Shown in pieces: positions 20,962 through 32,810 of a stretch of 64,000 nucleotides of DNA (position 1 is the first letter of the stretch; every line of letters starts with the position of its first letter). The position numbers and the translations under genes were made by a program. Source of the DNA: Siderastrea siderea. Its lineage: Eukaryota > Cnidaria > Anthozoa > Scleractinia > Rhizangiidae. The DNA lies in NCBI GenBank assembly GCA_964030785.1, contig OZ034976.1:3098201-3162200 (forward strand), written 5' to 3'. Under the pieces are notes generated by a model. That model saw only the letters and a list, made by a program, of their open reading frames with translations. It was not told where the DNA came from and searched no databases.

Positions 20962-22719
20962 ATCTTTTGTTTATTTGATTCGTGATCTCAAATTACTAAA
21001 CACAAGGCCATCACAACTGTGATTCAGAATGTTTCTATATCTCCTTCTGGGAATTGTTGTACCAGAAATTTCGAAAGTTATTTTTTGTAGAAAGACATGC
21101 TTCATTGCTGTTTACTTGTTTTCCATGAAGTGATTTTACATGCATCCTTTCCTTGTTAATATTTCAAAGCCGTAAACTTACAGCAGTTTTAAATACGACA
21201 CTTCAAGGATGTTGCTGAATTAGCCACAAAGTTTCAAGGATTCGTTCACCTTTTTGTTTGCATCGATTAGAGGTTAAACAATAATATAGGTTTTTGTCGT
21301 CATGGCAACTTGTTTTGCAATGGGACCCATGTAAACAGGTGAAATAAGAAATTATTAGTTTTAAAAACTTTCTTTAACCTTGAAGCAACTTACTGGAGAG
21401 ATCTTTCCCCTTAAATGTTATTTCACACACTCACAAAAACGTTATGCTTTTATACAAAGCAATTTCCAAAATGCCATTTGCCTGGAGGCAAGTTCAAATA
21501 AAGCAAGTCTTTAATTTCAAAGAGTGATTTTAAACAGTCAAAATGCATATTTAAATTATCTTATTTTAGATAACTAGTTCGACTTCATAAATTATCTAGA
21601 ATGCTAGTTGAAAGAAACAATCTTCTCTGAGATATTTTTTAATGTTATTTTGAACGAAACAATCCTCTGAGATATTTTCAAATGTTATTTTGATGTTTGC
21701 GTGCGTGGTTTTAGCTTTTGCAGTATCCAGTTACAAATATCATGTTTATTAAAAAGGGGGGCATTTCCCTGTTTTTAGTGAAATTGCAGAGATTCATCAC
21801 GTGCGCGTGTGCCCAGGCGTTATAGGACAGCGAATCAAAACCTCTTGCCCTTTGTAATAATTAACAAGTGACAAGTGGAAGCTAAAAAAGAGGAAAACAG
21901 GTAGCATGGCATTTTTTACTCCCAGCGTGAGGGTACGTGCGTAAATAACTGGGCAGTGAGCGTTCGCAAACGTAATCTGTTTCCAGTCCGTACCCAGAGT
22001 CCACAGGCTTCTTGGTTCGTCAGCGATTGGTCGCTGGGCAAGACTCTTGCGTAGCTTAGCAAGGAAGGGGGGGGGGGGGGGGGTGAACTCCTCAATTTCT
22101 TGTCCGAATGATCTTGGCCATCGTGACGTCACGACGAGAGAAGCGTGCGACTTTGCTGAGTTTTCAAAAATGGCCATTGCAAACTTGTTGGATGCTCAGT
22201 CTACAAACTTATATTTTGTGCTAGTCCGGCTTTCAAGTGTGCTTGTTTTCTTGTGGAATAGAAATTTAAGATCTCTTTTTTGATAAAGGTAAGTGGTTTC
22301 TTATGTTACCCTTTAAATCATACTGGAAAAAATGTTTTAAGAGCCACATTAAATCTTCGCAATGGCAAAATTTAATAGTGGGAAAGTTGTCATTGTCCGC
22401 GTCCGAAAAAAATGTGTTTATTTCAGTTAAATCTCACAGGAGAACTTGAAACTTGGCTAGAGAATAGCCTATAACTATTACTCCAATTGAAAACACTGGT
22501 ATAGAGTCAACCTAAAAAATGATCAGTCCTTTTTTTTTCGCCGTGTAGACTAGAAGACGGACTTAAAAGTGCATATTTAGCACTTGAAATTTAAAGTTTT
22601 CTGGAAGAATTTGCTTCCATCTTCTGTATATAGAAAGAAGAATGATCCTTAAATGCTAGGGGACAAGTAATCGAACTAAGTAAATTTTTGCTACCACATT
22701 TAACCCGTGTAAAACTCAC
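20962..22719. other. Intergenic, upstream of the ankyrin gene
   Basis: Holds a direct duplication near 21625-21700 (GAAACAATC, CTCTGAGATATTTT, AATGTTATTTTGA twice) and a poly-G run at about 22067-22083. The minus-strand frame 21797-22177 crosses the G run and looks repeat-derived. A segment near 22067-22130 (G run, GTGAACT, GGCCATCGTGACG) recurs inverted at about 23715-23795. Confidence 0.4.
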
Positions 22720-22762
22720 CTTTGCAGAACAGCATAAAAATCCAAATCAGCTTGCAAATCAT
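22720..22762 (-). CDS. Weak candidate first exon with short signal-like peptide
   Basis: On the minus strand an ATG at 22762 encodes MICKLIWIFMLFCK and then meets a donor GTGAGT at 22719, phase 1, the same layout as the first exon of the cysteine-rich gene at 8817. No matching second exon was found nearby. It could be chance. Confidence 0.15.
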
Positions 22763-24427
22763 ACGGACCGCCGAGGAAATAGGTAAGGTTTTACCCGATC
22801 CGATACTGCTATTTTAATGAAAACTTTTAGATATATTAGACCACCATTGGGTTCAGTGGTCTTGTCCAACTTATTCTCAGTATCTCCAGTTTCTTTTAAA
22901 TTTCCTGTCCAAGCTACAAATTGTTTTAGAAAGAGTTTGACCATCTACATGATCCACAACAGACGATCCAGATGACCGTTTCGAAAATAAAATGAATCGG
23001 CCGTATTTGACTGAATTTTAAAAGGTTTATTCATAATTATTTATAATTATTCAACGAGAGTGCCAATGCCAGACGTCAGCACAAATTTTGCCGGAAGGCC
23101 GGCACACCAGTTGCTTGGCTTTGCCGCAGGAAAATATTGTCGTCTTTGTCGGTTTTTACGAGATGGTTCAGTGAAAACAAGGAAGTCCTCTGGCCCATTA
23201 CTAGCTTCTTACCCAGCACATGACCTGAAAATAAAAATTTCTCTACACTGGAGCATTTTTCTTCACATTTTAAAGATGTTAGCTTTCTTTTTTGCGAGTA
23301 AACATAATACGTAGTCAACCGTTCAAAAAATGCCTTTAAACCCACTGATCATTTTTTAGCGCATGTAAAATAAGTCATTTTAACGGCCATTCGAAACTTT
23401 TAAATCATATCAAGGTCTTATTTTCTCTTGGAGTCACCTATCGTTGGGTTTCCTTGTTATCGTCTATGAAAGGGGTGCAAGCTTCTAGTTTTGAATGGCG
23501 AGCGTAATTTATCAATCTCGAAGTTTTGCATGTTATGGTGTCTTGAACAGCTTGTTTTGGGAAAGACGCTGCTTTTTCGGAAATTACATTAACAGGTTAC
23601 TAGATGTCTGGGCTCTTTTCATTGCTTCGTTTCAAGTTCTTTGAATGATCACCCGAGAAAGACTTCTGTCGATATCATTGTTTGTCAGCCATTTTAACTT
23701 CCAAACTCAGTGACCTGCCTGTGGCGTCACGATGGCCATGATCATCCGCCGCGCAATTCCTATCGGAGCGATTGACAAGTTCACCCCCTCCCCCCCTGGT
23801 AGTTTGGTGAAAAACTATATATACGAATTTTTTAAATTAGCTGTTCACTGTATGAAAACTAAAAACCAAACCACAGGATTTCTGCGGTAAAATTTTCACT
23901 GCCCCAGAGTTCCTCCAGGAGTTCTCCCGCTGACCAAGAAGCCCGTGGATTCTAGGAATGAGATTGATCTCGTTCCTAAACCACTCTGTAATATTTCCTT
24001 TTTCCGTGGCTGCCTCTTTTCCAGATATTAATTCGTGTAACAGAGTCACTCTGATTCCAATCCAGTGATTGGATTTTACTCCCTGACACTACCTTCGTTG
24101 TTAATGGACCGCACCACTACCGCTAGCCATCCAATGTAAAATAGTTTATTTTGGATGGGCACGTCAACAGCTAATAATAACAGTGAGTGATCTGATACAA
24201 CCTTATAGACTTTACACCAAAACTAGATACTGTCACAACGTTAATTACGAGTACACTGTCAACCAAACTGAGCATGAAAAGCAGTCTTTTTGTGTCGTAC
24301 CATACCAACAAATATCCAGAAACTCATTTGCTATCTATCACAGTATGTGGCATTGCACGTCGAGGAAGAAAAACAAAAACATGGCCAAAGGTAGTGGACA
24401 AAGACTAACTGACAAAGAATAATAAAT
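22763..24427. other. Intergenic, no supported gene
   Basis: Short frames on both strands near 23060-23345 lack recognisable motifs. The G-run related inverted match to 22067-22130 lies at 23715-23795. Confidence 0.35.
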
Positions 24428-24428
24428 A

Positions 24429-24553
24429 CGGTAATTCCTATGTGGTTCAGTAACACAATTGCCTAGTTTTGATACTATATGAGTTTGAATCGCAAGTTTT
24501 CCTTCATGGAATCAAAAGTAGGCAATTATGTTACTGAGCGGCATAGGACACCG
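24429..24553. mobile_element. Tc1/mariner-like hairpin MITE with TA duplication
   Basis: About 45-bp inverted arms (CGGTAATTCCTATGTGG... and the inverse ending CATAGGACACCG) with TA on each side (24427-24428 and 24554-24555). Inner arms share CAGTAACA and AATTGCCTA. Length 125 bp, no coding frame. Confidence 0.75.
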
Positions 24554-24957
24554 TATACACAATCTAGTCACGCAACGTCCCATGGTAGTACCCTAACCTC
24601 TATATCGTGACGTCAGAATATTAATTAATTAGTTCGTCGTAAATTACATTTTCTTCGCTCTGAGTTATAAGCGAGACCGATTCATGACTAGAGACACGTC
24701 CTGTTTTCAGGCTACGTGCAAAAGCCGCAGACAGCGCCAATCTCAAGTGTTCTCATACCTCAGTCTCATTCAGTATTAACCAATCACAGCAACGCACGAG
24801 CTTTCAATCAAACTTGAGTAAAGAGCCATGAAATGTGGAGAGAAGGTGTAACTAAGACCTCGTGCAATAAAATTGTTGGCCTTCTTACAAAGGCGTTGTC
24901 GTTGTCGGTTAAGTTTTGAAGGCAAGTTGTTTTCCTCGAACTACACAAAAGCTAAGG

Positions 24958-27900
24958 ATGGGAGCTGCGTTTGCTCTCTGGGTCTCTGTCGCTGTGTTTC
25001 TGTGCTGTCTAAGCAGCTATGTCAGCGGTGTTCAGTCCAACGTCTCGCAATGCAAGGTAAGTGGGTAAGTAGCCTGCAGCTTAAAATTAATCTACCACCC
25101 GCAACTATATGCCGAGTGCTGATTGCCTTCTTTAGTTTAGAAGTCCACAAACTAACCTCTTCTAATAAATCGTAGCGATTATTTCGCCAAATGTCGATAA
25201 GGGACCCCTTGATTTTTCTTTTTTAGCCACCTCATTTATACTCTTGGTGCTAGATACCATTTCTCACGCGCGCGGCCTCCTTGCGAAATTATTGTCTTAT
25301 ATTTTCTCAGTAAAGGCTTACGCTCACTCTTTGATCGGAAAGCTGAAAAGCACTGACGAGAAAGTTATCCAGTTGTTTCTTCTGTTTTTGGGGGGCGGAG
25401 GGGCAAATCACTGAAGTCACTATTTCTTACAATACAATTAGGTGCCCATTACAGGGACTACTTACACGTCACTTAATTTTTCCGCTTCTTATATTAAAAT
25501 AGCGATTATGAGAACGGTTTCCCAGTACTGTCTGTATGTTAGCTTCTCTAATGTCTTTCACAGACCAAGAATAAATGAGGGAAGGGCATGAGCGCATTCC
25601 TGAGATTCTTTTTCTCCATTCATATTTATTTAGTTAGATATAGTGGTAACCTCTGAGTCTCTCCCTCTTTCGAGACAAAATGAGGCCTGGGGCTGAATTT
25701 GTTTTTAATCGGGGGGGAGGGGTGGGGGGCTCGAAACGAAGGTCTGGATTCGCCACTGGGCACACTATCTGTCTTGCCCTATCAAGTCGCGCGAGAAAAA
25801 ACGTTCTCAATTGTGAAGTAACATAGAACAAAGCTTCAGAATATTTTATAACACCGGAAGATGTACAATTTAGCAATCAACTTTCTACTAAGAAAAGCAA
25901 GACAGACTTTTCAGTGCACACAGGAGCCATAATCGGGGACGGAGACCGTAAGCGCGGGATCCACGCGGCCCCATCGAAAAAGACAAATGTGCTATTTTTA
26001 GAAAAAATTGCGCCACCCTCAACGTCATAAACGCGCGTGGCTACACGCAAATTTGCGTTCAACGTGGATATGACCAAGATGGTTATAATTATTTGATATC
26101 CAGTATGCCCGAGTACATAATGGTTTTTATTATTAAAAACGCAATCGCTAATTGCTATGAAATCAAGAAAGAGAAAAAAAAAGAGAGAAACTCCGAGATA
26201 AAAGGGAACAGGAATCGATCGCGATCACATGACTGACCGAAAAAGGCGCCAAAACCTTGCGAAGTGTTGCAGCGTTTCTTTGCGGAGCTGAATGAATCAA
26301 TGAAACTGCTCCGAAGTGAACGTACAAGCACAATCTTCCAATTATGGGCTCTGAAATGTGGCACGTGTTTGAGTTTTCCTGAAAATTGTTGGAATCGTCT
26401 TTCAAAGCGGATTGAAGTTGTACGATCTCACCGTTATGGCTGCGGGAGTTCAAATGAAAGAGTTTGTAATCGCTCCGTTCGCGCAACGCTGACAACGGAG
26501 CCATCATGTGTTTGTTTGATCGAACTGAAGGCAGAATTAATAATTAAGCTTGAACGATAATTTCTATGCAGCTCACCGAAACAAGACTACGAAGGTGAGG
26601 AACATTAGAATTCACCATCTTACTTTTTAAACGCAAACCACAAAACGGAATTGTTCTCAGTTTAGAGCCCGCGGACGGAATGATAAAAACAACTCAAACA
26701 AATGTGAAAGCTATTCAACGTATTTTACATGGCATCCGACTTATGTCTAAATGTCTGGAGCTGCTCAAGGGAACACAGATAGAGCCACAACGAGTACAGG
26801 TAAACCAGTGTCAATTTTGCGTGGTATTTTGCATGATTTTTGCATGATTTTTGTACTGACTCGCCATAAAAAGTGTGACAATTTTTATTAAATGCCTCTT
26901 TCCTATTTTACTGTGCTTATTTTGTCTTGTGTAGATATTTCCGACTCAAAGCCTTCCGTATAAAACCTACTGTTTGTGAAATTTTAAGAACAAGTGATTG
27001 AGTTGACGATGAAAGAAATTGTAAACACAGCGCTAAATGCTTATATTTCTATATCTACAGTTTCTGTTCGTCCTAAGAAATCAAGCATTTGTGTCTCAGT
27101 GACGTTCAGTTGTAATTTCTCCTTAATTTTGCTTCGATACAAAGTGATTTTTCTCGCCGGGTTGCTGGCGGAGAAAAAAATCAAGCTCACTCTGTCGTTG
27201 AAACCCTTGCCATGTCCACTGCGCTATGTATCCCTTTAGGTTCGTAGATTACCCAGTAAGTCATATTCAGTACTAGGGCAGCATGAAGTTTCACTTCATC
27301 TTTCTCCTTCTCATAGACGGAAGTAGTTTTTTCTTGGTGTTTTTCCAGTTCTCTATTTTGTCGACGATTGATAACGCACGGCGAGAGTATTTGATTGACA
27401 ACAAAGCGCGCTTTTCACTATTCTTTGTCTTCATTATAAACATTTCGGTCATTTCGGTAAAGGCGGGCATTATTTCTGAAAACATACGCTGCGAAATCTC
27501 GGCAAACGTTTTCTTTAATGATTCGGTATTTGAATCTATGTTACTATTTTTCTTGCTGGGGAAATAGTGACAACGATTTATCAGTGCGTTACTTTTCTTC
27601 ACAACGTGCTTGGAAAATCATTTTATAGTCTTTGCGGCTGCCCTTCAATCTCTGTACGTCCTCAGAGGAAAAACATTTTCGGGATGTATTTTCCCTTTTC
27701 CTGCCTGATTCGCCTTCAACTGATTTTTTCGTCGTTCGACGCCTTTTTGGCCCGCAAAACGTTTGTTCCGTCTAACGGGAAAATCCTCGTCCGACATGTC
27801 CGACGCATCTTCGCTACAGGATTTTTCTAAAATATTCTCACTTCCATCATCGGAATCACTTGTACAATCCTGGTATCCAGAGTCACTATCCAAAAAGTTC

Positions 27901-30900
27901 TCCTCAAGGGCTTGCCTTAGATTTGGAATTGTCACTGATGACAAAAACTGGATTTCTTCATCTCCAACGAAGGTAATTTCCGACGCCATTTTGTTTGTTT
28001 TTTCTTTGCGCGGCATCCTCGCAACATACACGCGTGTTTCACGCGCGCGATGGCGCAATTTTTTCTAAAAATAGCACATTTGTCTTTTTCGATGGGGCCA
28101 GCCCCATCACTGAAAATGGTATTCAGTTACGGTCTCCGTCCCCGATTATGGCTCCTGGTGCACAATATAGATACTTCAGATCGATTAGCTACTGCATGGC
28201 TGAAAAAAGGTCTTGAATCTAACACAGGATACCTTGCTTTACCCCTTTGCAAAATTTAACCTCACGACTTGAACTCTCACTAACTCCAACAATTTTGTGT
28301 TTTCGCTAACGATTCGAGTCATTGGGTTTCGACTTCATATGACCTTTTTCCCGCCATCCAGTGGCTAATAACCTATTTCCAGTTAAGTGTTCTGAAGCCT
28401 CTCTTTCAAAGTAAGGTGCACCGCCTTTCATTTCAAATGAATGGTTGCACACCAGGCCTCATCTTGAAAAAGTGGCTCAAGACAACTCGGAAATGGCCTG
28501 TTGAGTTGAGGCGATATTGTACATTGAAAACTATGATGCTGTTATGTTGTATTCAACTCCAGTGCTTATAGTATCGGACTGTCTGATTTTATCTACACTA
28601 CACTTGATACTAATTGTTATTTGCCTTTATATGACCTATTGGAGACTACGATCTGGGAAGTCGTACACTAGAGATTTTACGTTTTCCTTAATTATCCTTA
28701 ATTTGGGTTAGATTTTCAATGCAAAACGACTCACGTAGTTTTTACTTCTTTCTTGAAGTTTTTTTGACTGCACTTTCCATGTGTTTCACATGTTTCACTT
28801 AGCTTCATCCACTAGAATTTTATAGATCTTTTAAGAACGAATATGCCACTTCCAGTTATCTAGAGTTAGCTAGGAGAGTTTCTGATAGGAGAACATTAAC
28901 TAAATTACGTATTAGTAATCATAAACTAATGATCGAACTGGGCAGATATAACGATACGCCCAGAGACAATAGGTTTTGCCCAGTCTGTGATTGTAATCAA
29001 ACCGAAGATAAAATTCATTTTCTCTTTTATTGTTCCAAATACGCAACAACGAGAGATAACTTTTACAAGAAAATACAACCTTTCATCCCAAATGTTAGCC
29101 GGCTACCAGTGTCTGATTTGATTTTAGAATTAATGAATTCTTCCAATTTTTTTGTGAACATGCAATTAATTAAATTTATCTCATCTTGTTTTGATTCACG
29201 TGGCAAGGTGCTGTCAATGTAACGCATTTTATATATGTCCTTTTTTTTTACTTAAGAAGTTGTACGCTCTTGCAATATTGTAACAAATTTACAGTCATGC
29301 AAATAAAGCTTGTTGTTGTTGTTGTTTTCATCCACTTCACTGTAGCGGACAGTGTGGTGAAGTGCGACGTTGCAGTTCCATGCTAGCTAATTATCTGGCT
29401 CATAAACAAAGATGGTAAACTTTAAGCTTGGTGAATTTACCATCTTTCTTTATTTATCAACGCCCAAGACGCTTTCGACATTCATTGCTGATTCTGGCAG
29501 TATGTAGGACGCATGTCATAACAAACTTAGTAAATATGACCTATGCTGGTCACGAGTCTCCCAGTAGCTCAGTGGTTAGAGCGTCCAATCGGTGTACGGA
29601 GGGTCGTGGGTTCGACTCTCTTTGGATGTGCTTTTTTTTTTTTTTTTTTTTACACCACGCTTATACACCACGCTCATGACCTACTGAATACATATCGCCT
29701 TAACCCTTCAAGCCCTGATATAAAAATGGATATTCTCCTTGTTGATCTCCATGCATTTCTTATGGAACTAGAAAGGAGAAATTGTCTAAATATCAAGACA
29801 TCTCGTCCTTGGTGATCACTTCCTTTATTCTCGAAAGTTTGAACAAGCAGTGATAATGTAAAGAGAAATTTCATTTTCGTCACTGTTAGAGCGCTAAGGG
29901 TAAATTATCTGATTGTAAATAATTGTCAGTAATTCTCAATCTCGTACTCTCGTACCCTGCACATCGGTGAAAGCCGGATAAGAATGGTGAATTGAGGCAG
30001 AGCTTTTTCCTCTCATTTCGACCGTTTTTAAACGATTCGTCTGTTTTGGACAGTCTTGATGTGGAATGCCTGGAATTCCCGGACCGACCGGAGCTAACGG
30101 AATCCCAGGGATACCAGGTACCCCGGGTTGTCCAGGAGGCGATGGCGAGAAAGGAGAGAAGGGTGCGACTGGAGCAGAGGGCTTAACGGGCGCCACAGGG
30201 ATACCAGGCCCAGTGGGCCCACAAGGTCCAAAAGGCGAAATGGGAGAAAAGGGAGGAAGTGGAGCAATGGGATTGAAGGGAAACAAAGGAGATGCCGCTA
30301 AAATAGACCCAATACAACTGGCCAACTGGAAGCAGTGTGCATGGAAAGGAACAACGGACACGGACAACGGGCTTGTAAACGTGAGTCGTGTTAACAATAG
30401 ACGGTTAGTTGACTGGTCATGATGTTTATTGAAGAGTAAATGCATGCCGAAATGAAATCGTACTATCAAAGCTACAGGGCTTACTTTTCTGTCATATTCT
30501 GTATGATACCATACAAGCTGATATAATTCCAGCGTAAACTGAGTCTATGGAAAAAATCCTGCAATATTGCTATTCCGATGAAGGTTACTGAGTAGTACTT
30601 TTCTGTGGTTCTTCTTGTTATCCTGTGCAAGATAAGGTGTTTATAACTGCTGAGTGACACATACATGAAGACATTAAGTAAAGGAAAAGGTATATCAATT
30701 CTCCTGACGTTGCCTGTTTCACCTTTTTGTTAGGATTGCTCTTTCAACAAGTTGTTTGACAAAACGGCCCTTAAAGTCTCCTACCAGGGAAATATTCGAG
30801 TGCTTTCTCAAACTTCATGTAAGAGGTGGTTTTTGAAGTTCAACGGCTCTGAATGCACCAGTCCCATGCCGATCGATTTGGTATTTTACAATCACTGGCC

Positions 30901-31090
30901 AAGTGGACGTGTTCCAAGCATTCACCGCCCTACTTTCCTTGAGGGTTACTGCGAGAATCTTCCTCGGGGTGCGGTCCGCAATGAAGTCTGGGTTGGAAAG
31001 TGCGGTGCTGGGCAAGCTCAGGGGAACGCTTACACCGGATGGAATTCAGTGTCCCGGATTATGATTGAAGAAGTGCCGCCATCTCAGTGA
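24958..31090 (+). CDS. CTHRC1-like secreted collagen-triple-helix protein, three exons, in-frame TGA
   Basis: Proposed exons: 24958-25056 (signal peptide MGAAFALWVSVAVFLCC..., donor GTAAGT), 30054-30380 (collagen), 30734-31090 (C-terminal domain); both introns are phase 0. Exon 2 encodes Gly-X-Y repeats from GMPGIPGPTGANG to GNKGD, then WKQCAW. Exon 3 encodes the CTHRC1 C-terminal domain with DCSFNK, RWFLKFNGSECTSPMPID, EGYCENL, EVWVGKC and the hallmark end TGWNSVSRIMIEE. Relatives are secreted trimeric glycoproteins affecting matrix and Wnt signalling. The second codon of exon 2, at 30057-30059, is TGA in the collagen frame, immediately before TGT GGA ATG. Either the copy is a pseudogene, translation starts at ATG 30066 without a signal, a different upstream exon or junction is used, or the base is wrong. 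Exon 1 linkage is inferred from phase and type. Exons 2-3 are certain. Confidence 0.75.
25919..28158 (-). mobile_element. Inverted-repeat DNA element with acidic N-terminal frame
   Basis: Bases 25919-26035 and 28035-28158 are inverted copies sharing CAGGAGCCATAATCGGGGAC and GACAAATGTGCTATTTTTAG. TGCA flanks both ends (25915-25918 and 28159-28162), a possible target duplication. A minus-strand frame starts just inside the right repeat. The pair could also be two separate MITEs of one family. It lies in the first intron of the CTHRC1-like gene. Confidence 0.6.
27645..28016 (-). pseudogene. Acidic frame inside the inverted-repeat element, possible transposase N-terminus
   Basis: From ATG 28016 it reads MPRKEKTNKMASEITFV, then an Asp/Ser/Glu-rich stretch with LDSDSGYQD and SDSDDGSEN, then a basic patch (VRRNKRFAG) and a stop, 123 residues. 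Acidic Ser-rich leaders of this kind begin piggyBac-type transposases, but no catalytic domain follows. It is either a truncated transposase or an unrelated element gene. Confidence 0.4.
28803..29329 (+). mobile_element. 3-prime end of a non-LTR retrotransposon (LINE), 5-prime truncated
   Basis: An open frame 28803-29222 matches the C-terminal tail of LINE ORF2: RRTLTKLRISNHKLMIELGRY followed by a zinc-knuckle-like FCPVCDCNQTEDKIHFLFYC. A TAG precedes it, and no RT domain is present. After the stop comes an untranslated tail ending AATAAAGC and (TTG)n at 29309-29329, a typical LINE terminus. Family (CR1/L2/Rex-like) is not resolved. Confidence 0.8.
29556..29652 (+). mobile_element. tRNA-derived SINE with poly-T tail
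   Basis: The head carries polymerase III box A (TAGCTCAGTGG, 29565-29575) and box B (GGTTCGACTC, 29609-29618); the anticodon arm is degenerate. A run of about 20 T follows (29632-29651). It lies in the CTHRC1-like first intron. Translated frames across it give short low-value peptides. Confidence 0.8.
29701..29900 (+). mobile_element. 200-bp MITE family (CCCTTTAAGCCC type), copy a
   Basis: Begins CCCTTCAAGCCCTGATAT, ends GCGCTAAGGG. Shares AGAGAAATTTCATTTTC and ATCAAGACATCT with the copy at 53061. TAA adjoins both ends. Confidence 0.8.
30500..30655 (+). repeat. 106-bp family copy in CTHRC1-like intron 2
   Basis: Diverged but collinear: AAATCCTGCAATATTGC, GAAGGTTACTGAGTAGTAC and TTTTCTGTGG. 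Confidence 0.6.
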
Positions 31091-31307
31091 GAAATATTGT
31101 CAGCTTGAATCAGTCCTCAGTCAAATGCTGTAAGTGCCCGCTAGCCTGGGTGGCAAATGTTTCTGTAGGCTTTTCCACACGAAACCCCGGAAACGACTGG
31201 TAAATTCTGGGAAGGCGTCCTCTATCCCAACAACGCTACAAATCTCACTAATCTGGTCCCTTGTCAGGTTTAACCATTTAGTTTGGCGACTTTTTTTAGT
31301 GACTTAG

Positions 31308-31423
31308 TAGCCTGGTCCAGGCGTTCAGTTAGTGGCGCACGAACGAAGAATATTGAGTCTCATTTTTGTTTTATTTTTTCTCCACTCTCAATATTTTTCT
31401 AACTAAATCCCTGGAACAGGCTA
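31308..31423. mobile_element. 116-bp MITE, TAGCCTG ends, 9-bp target duplication
   Basis: Starts TAGCCTGGTCCAGG and ends CTGGAACAGGCTA. GTGACTTAG flanks it exactly at 31299-31307 and 31424-31432. A 9-bp duplication is the mark of Mutator-like elements. Confidence 0.9.
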
Positions 31424-31432
31424 GTGACTTAG

Positions 31433-32141
31433 ATGCCATAATTGTTTGCAAATCAGAAGCAACCGGTGCAGTAATTCCTAGTTTCCCATGAAGAGCGATG
31501 TTATTTTTAATAATTTGATCTTGAGCATGTTAAATTTATCTCCAGTAAGACAAAAGTTTTAGAAAAGTAAGTTACTACGATAAATTATTTTTTTTTTGTC
31601 TTTTATTTTATCATTCTTGTTATTGGAAGTATTTTGTGTGTGTGTGTGTGTTCCTAAGTCACTTAAAGTAACTATGCGCGCGCTATTTTTGTTTCCCGCG
31701 TATTTCATATTCAAATTGTAAACGTAAGTTCTTAAGCGTAATTTTGTAACGTACCTTAATACGAAAATTCAAATGTACAACCGTTAAGGCTCATTTGCAA
31801 CTGAAGATGACATGAGAATGTCGAAACATGTTTTGTAAATTGAAAACTGTTGTTTCTTTATTGAGAGATAAATTAGAAACTGTAAAAGCGAAGACTAGGT
31901 GGAGTATTGAACAAGACTTTCCTAAAACACCATTATTACAGACGGAAAACCTAATCAGTGTCGCTGTGTAAGTACTGTCGTTACTATCGCAGTCAGTGAC
32001 TTTAGAACATAAAAATGCACCTACCAAGAACCGTTGATAACTGTGTTTTTTAGATTGTGTAAGCATAAATTAAAGTTTACTCCCTGCAAATGTCTGTTTA
32101 AGTCAATTTACTCTATGAAGCAAAAAGTAGTCTTCTTGAGT
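31433..32141. other. Intergenic after the CTHRC1-like gene
   Basis: Contains a (GT)n run near 31634-31651 and a CTGAAGA...GAAAC hairpin at 31801-31825. No supported gene. Confidence 0.4.
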
Positions 32142-32810
32142 AGCCTGCGTAGCAAGCGTTTCCTTAAGGTTTCCCGCACGTTCGAGGCATTTTTCGCTTT
32201 TTGGCTGCGCAAAAATTGGGGCGAGCGCAAAAAAGTAAAAGAAAGTTCGCTGCAAAATCGCCATCGTCAAATGATATGGACCAAAGAGGTCGATCCCAAG
32301 GACGTTATCAATTCAAACACCGAGGCCAGATTACGCAAACAAGCGACAGAATTAACCCTCGCCACATCCCCCAGCGCACGGAATGTCCGACGAAGACCCG
32401 TCAAACAGCCGTCAAGAGCCACCCTGGGCCACCTCTTTGGCCCATATCCTCTGACGATGGCAATTTTTTGCAGCGATCTTGAAAATTCGCGGCGGCTTTT
32501 GAGTACGTTAGAACCAAGCGATTGCAATGACTTTTAGCAGAGACCTTTGAAAATTATCCACCTTTCATTTGCCTGAGGCTGGATGGCAAGCGAAGCGTGA
32601 AAGTGGGAGAAACTGGACACAATTCGCGAGGCCGTCGGTCAGTCGGGGGGCAGTTGAAATTGCTAGCCTCGTCTCTTTCTTCTACTTTTGTTGGAGGCGG
32701 CGGCGGCAAGCGAGTAATTAAAGGACTCAAAACCCCATTAAATCACAAAAGAGCACACCTACGATGTAAGGTAAGTGAACTTTATTTATCTGGCTTACTG
32801 TAGATCCCAC
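32142..32810 (+). mobile_element. Probable dispersed element starting TAGCCTGCGTAGC
   Basis: The left end TAGCCTGCGTAGCAAGCG matches the MITE ends at 9560 and 31308. The body is GC-rich and has overlapping frames with no domain. I could not find its right terminal repeat, so it is either truncated or longer than marked. Confidence 0.45.

Noticed and set aside
21797..22177. 126-codon minus-strand frame through the poly-G run
   Set aside because: Runs across a homopolymer and sequence related to another locus in the window; no motif.
22067..23795. A 1.7-kb transposon bounded by the inverted G-run blocks
   Set aside because: Only inner parts match; outer ends and flanks do not, so no element boundary can be drawn.
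29428..29815. Plus-strand frames over 29428-29815
   Set aside because: They translate the tRNA-derived SINE and its poly-T tail, a common source of false proteins.
29936..30469. Minus-strand Pro-rich 177-codon frame
   Set aside because: It is the antisense shadow of the collagen exon on the plus strand.
32034..32537. 167-codon plus-strand frame and its overlapping shadows
   Set aside because: It crosses a dispersed repeat starting TAGCCTGCGTAGC, frames overlap in several registers and no domain is seen.
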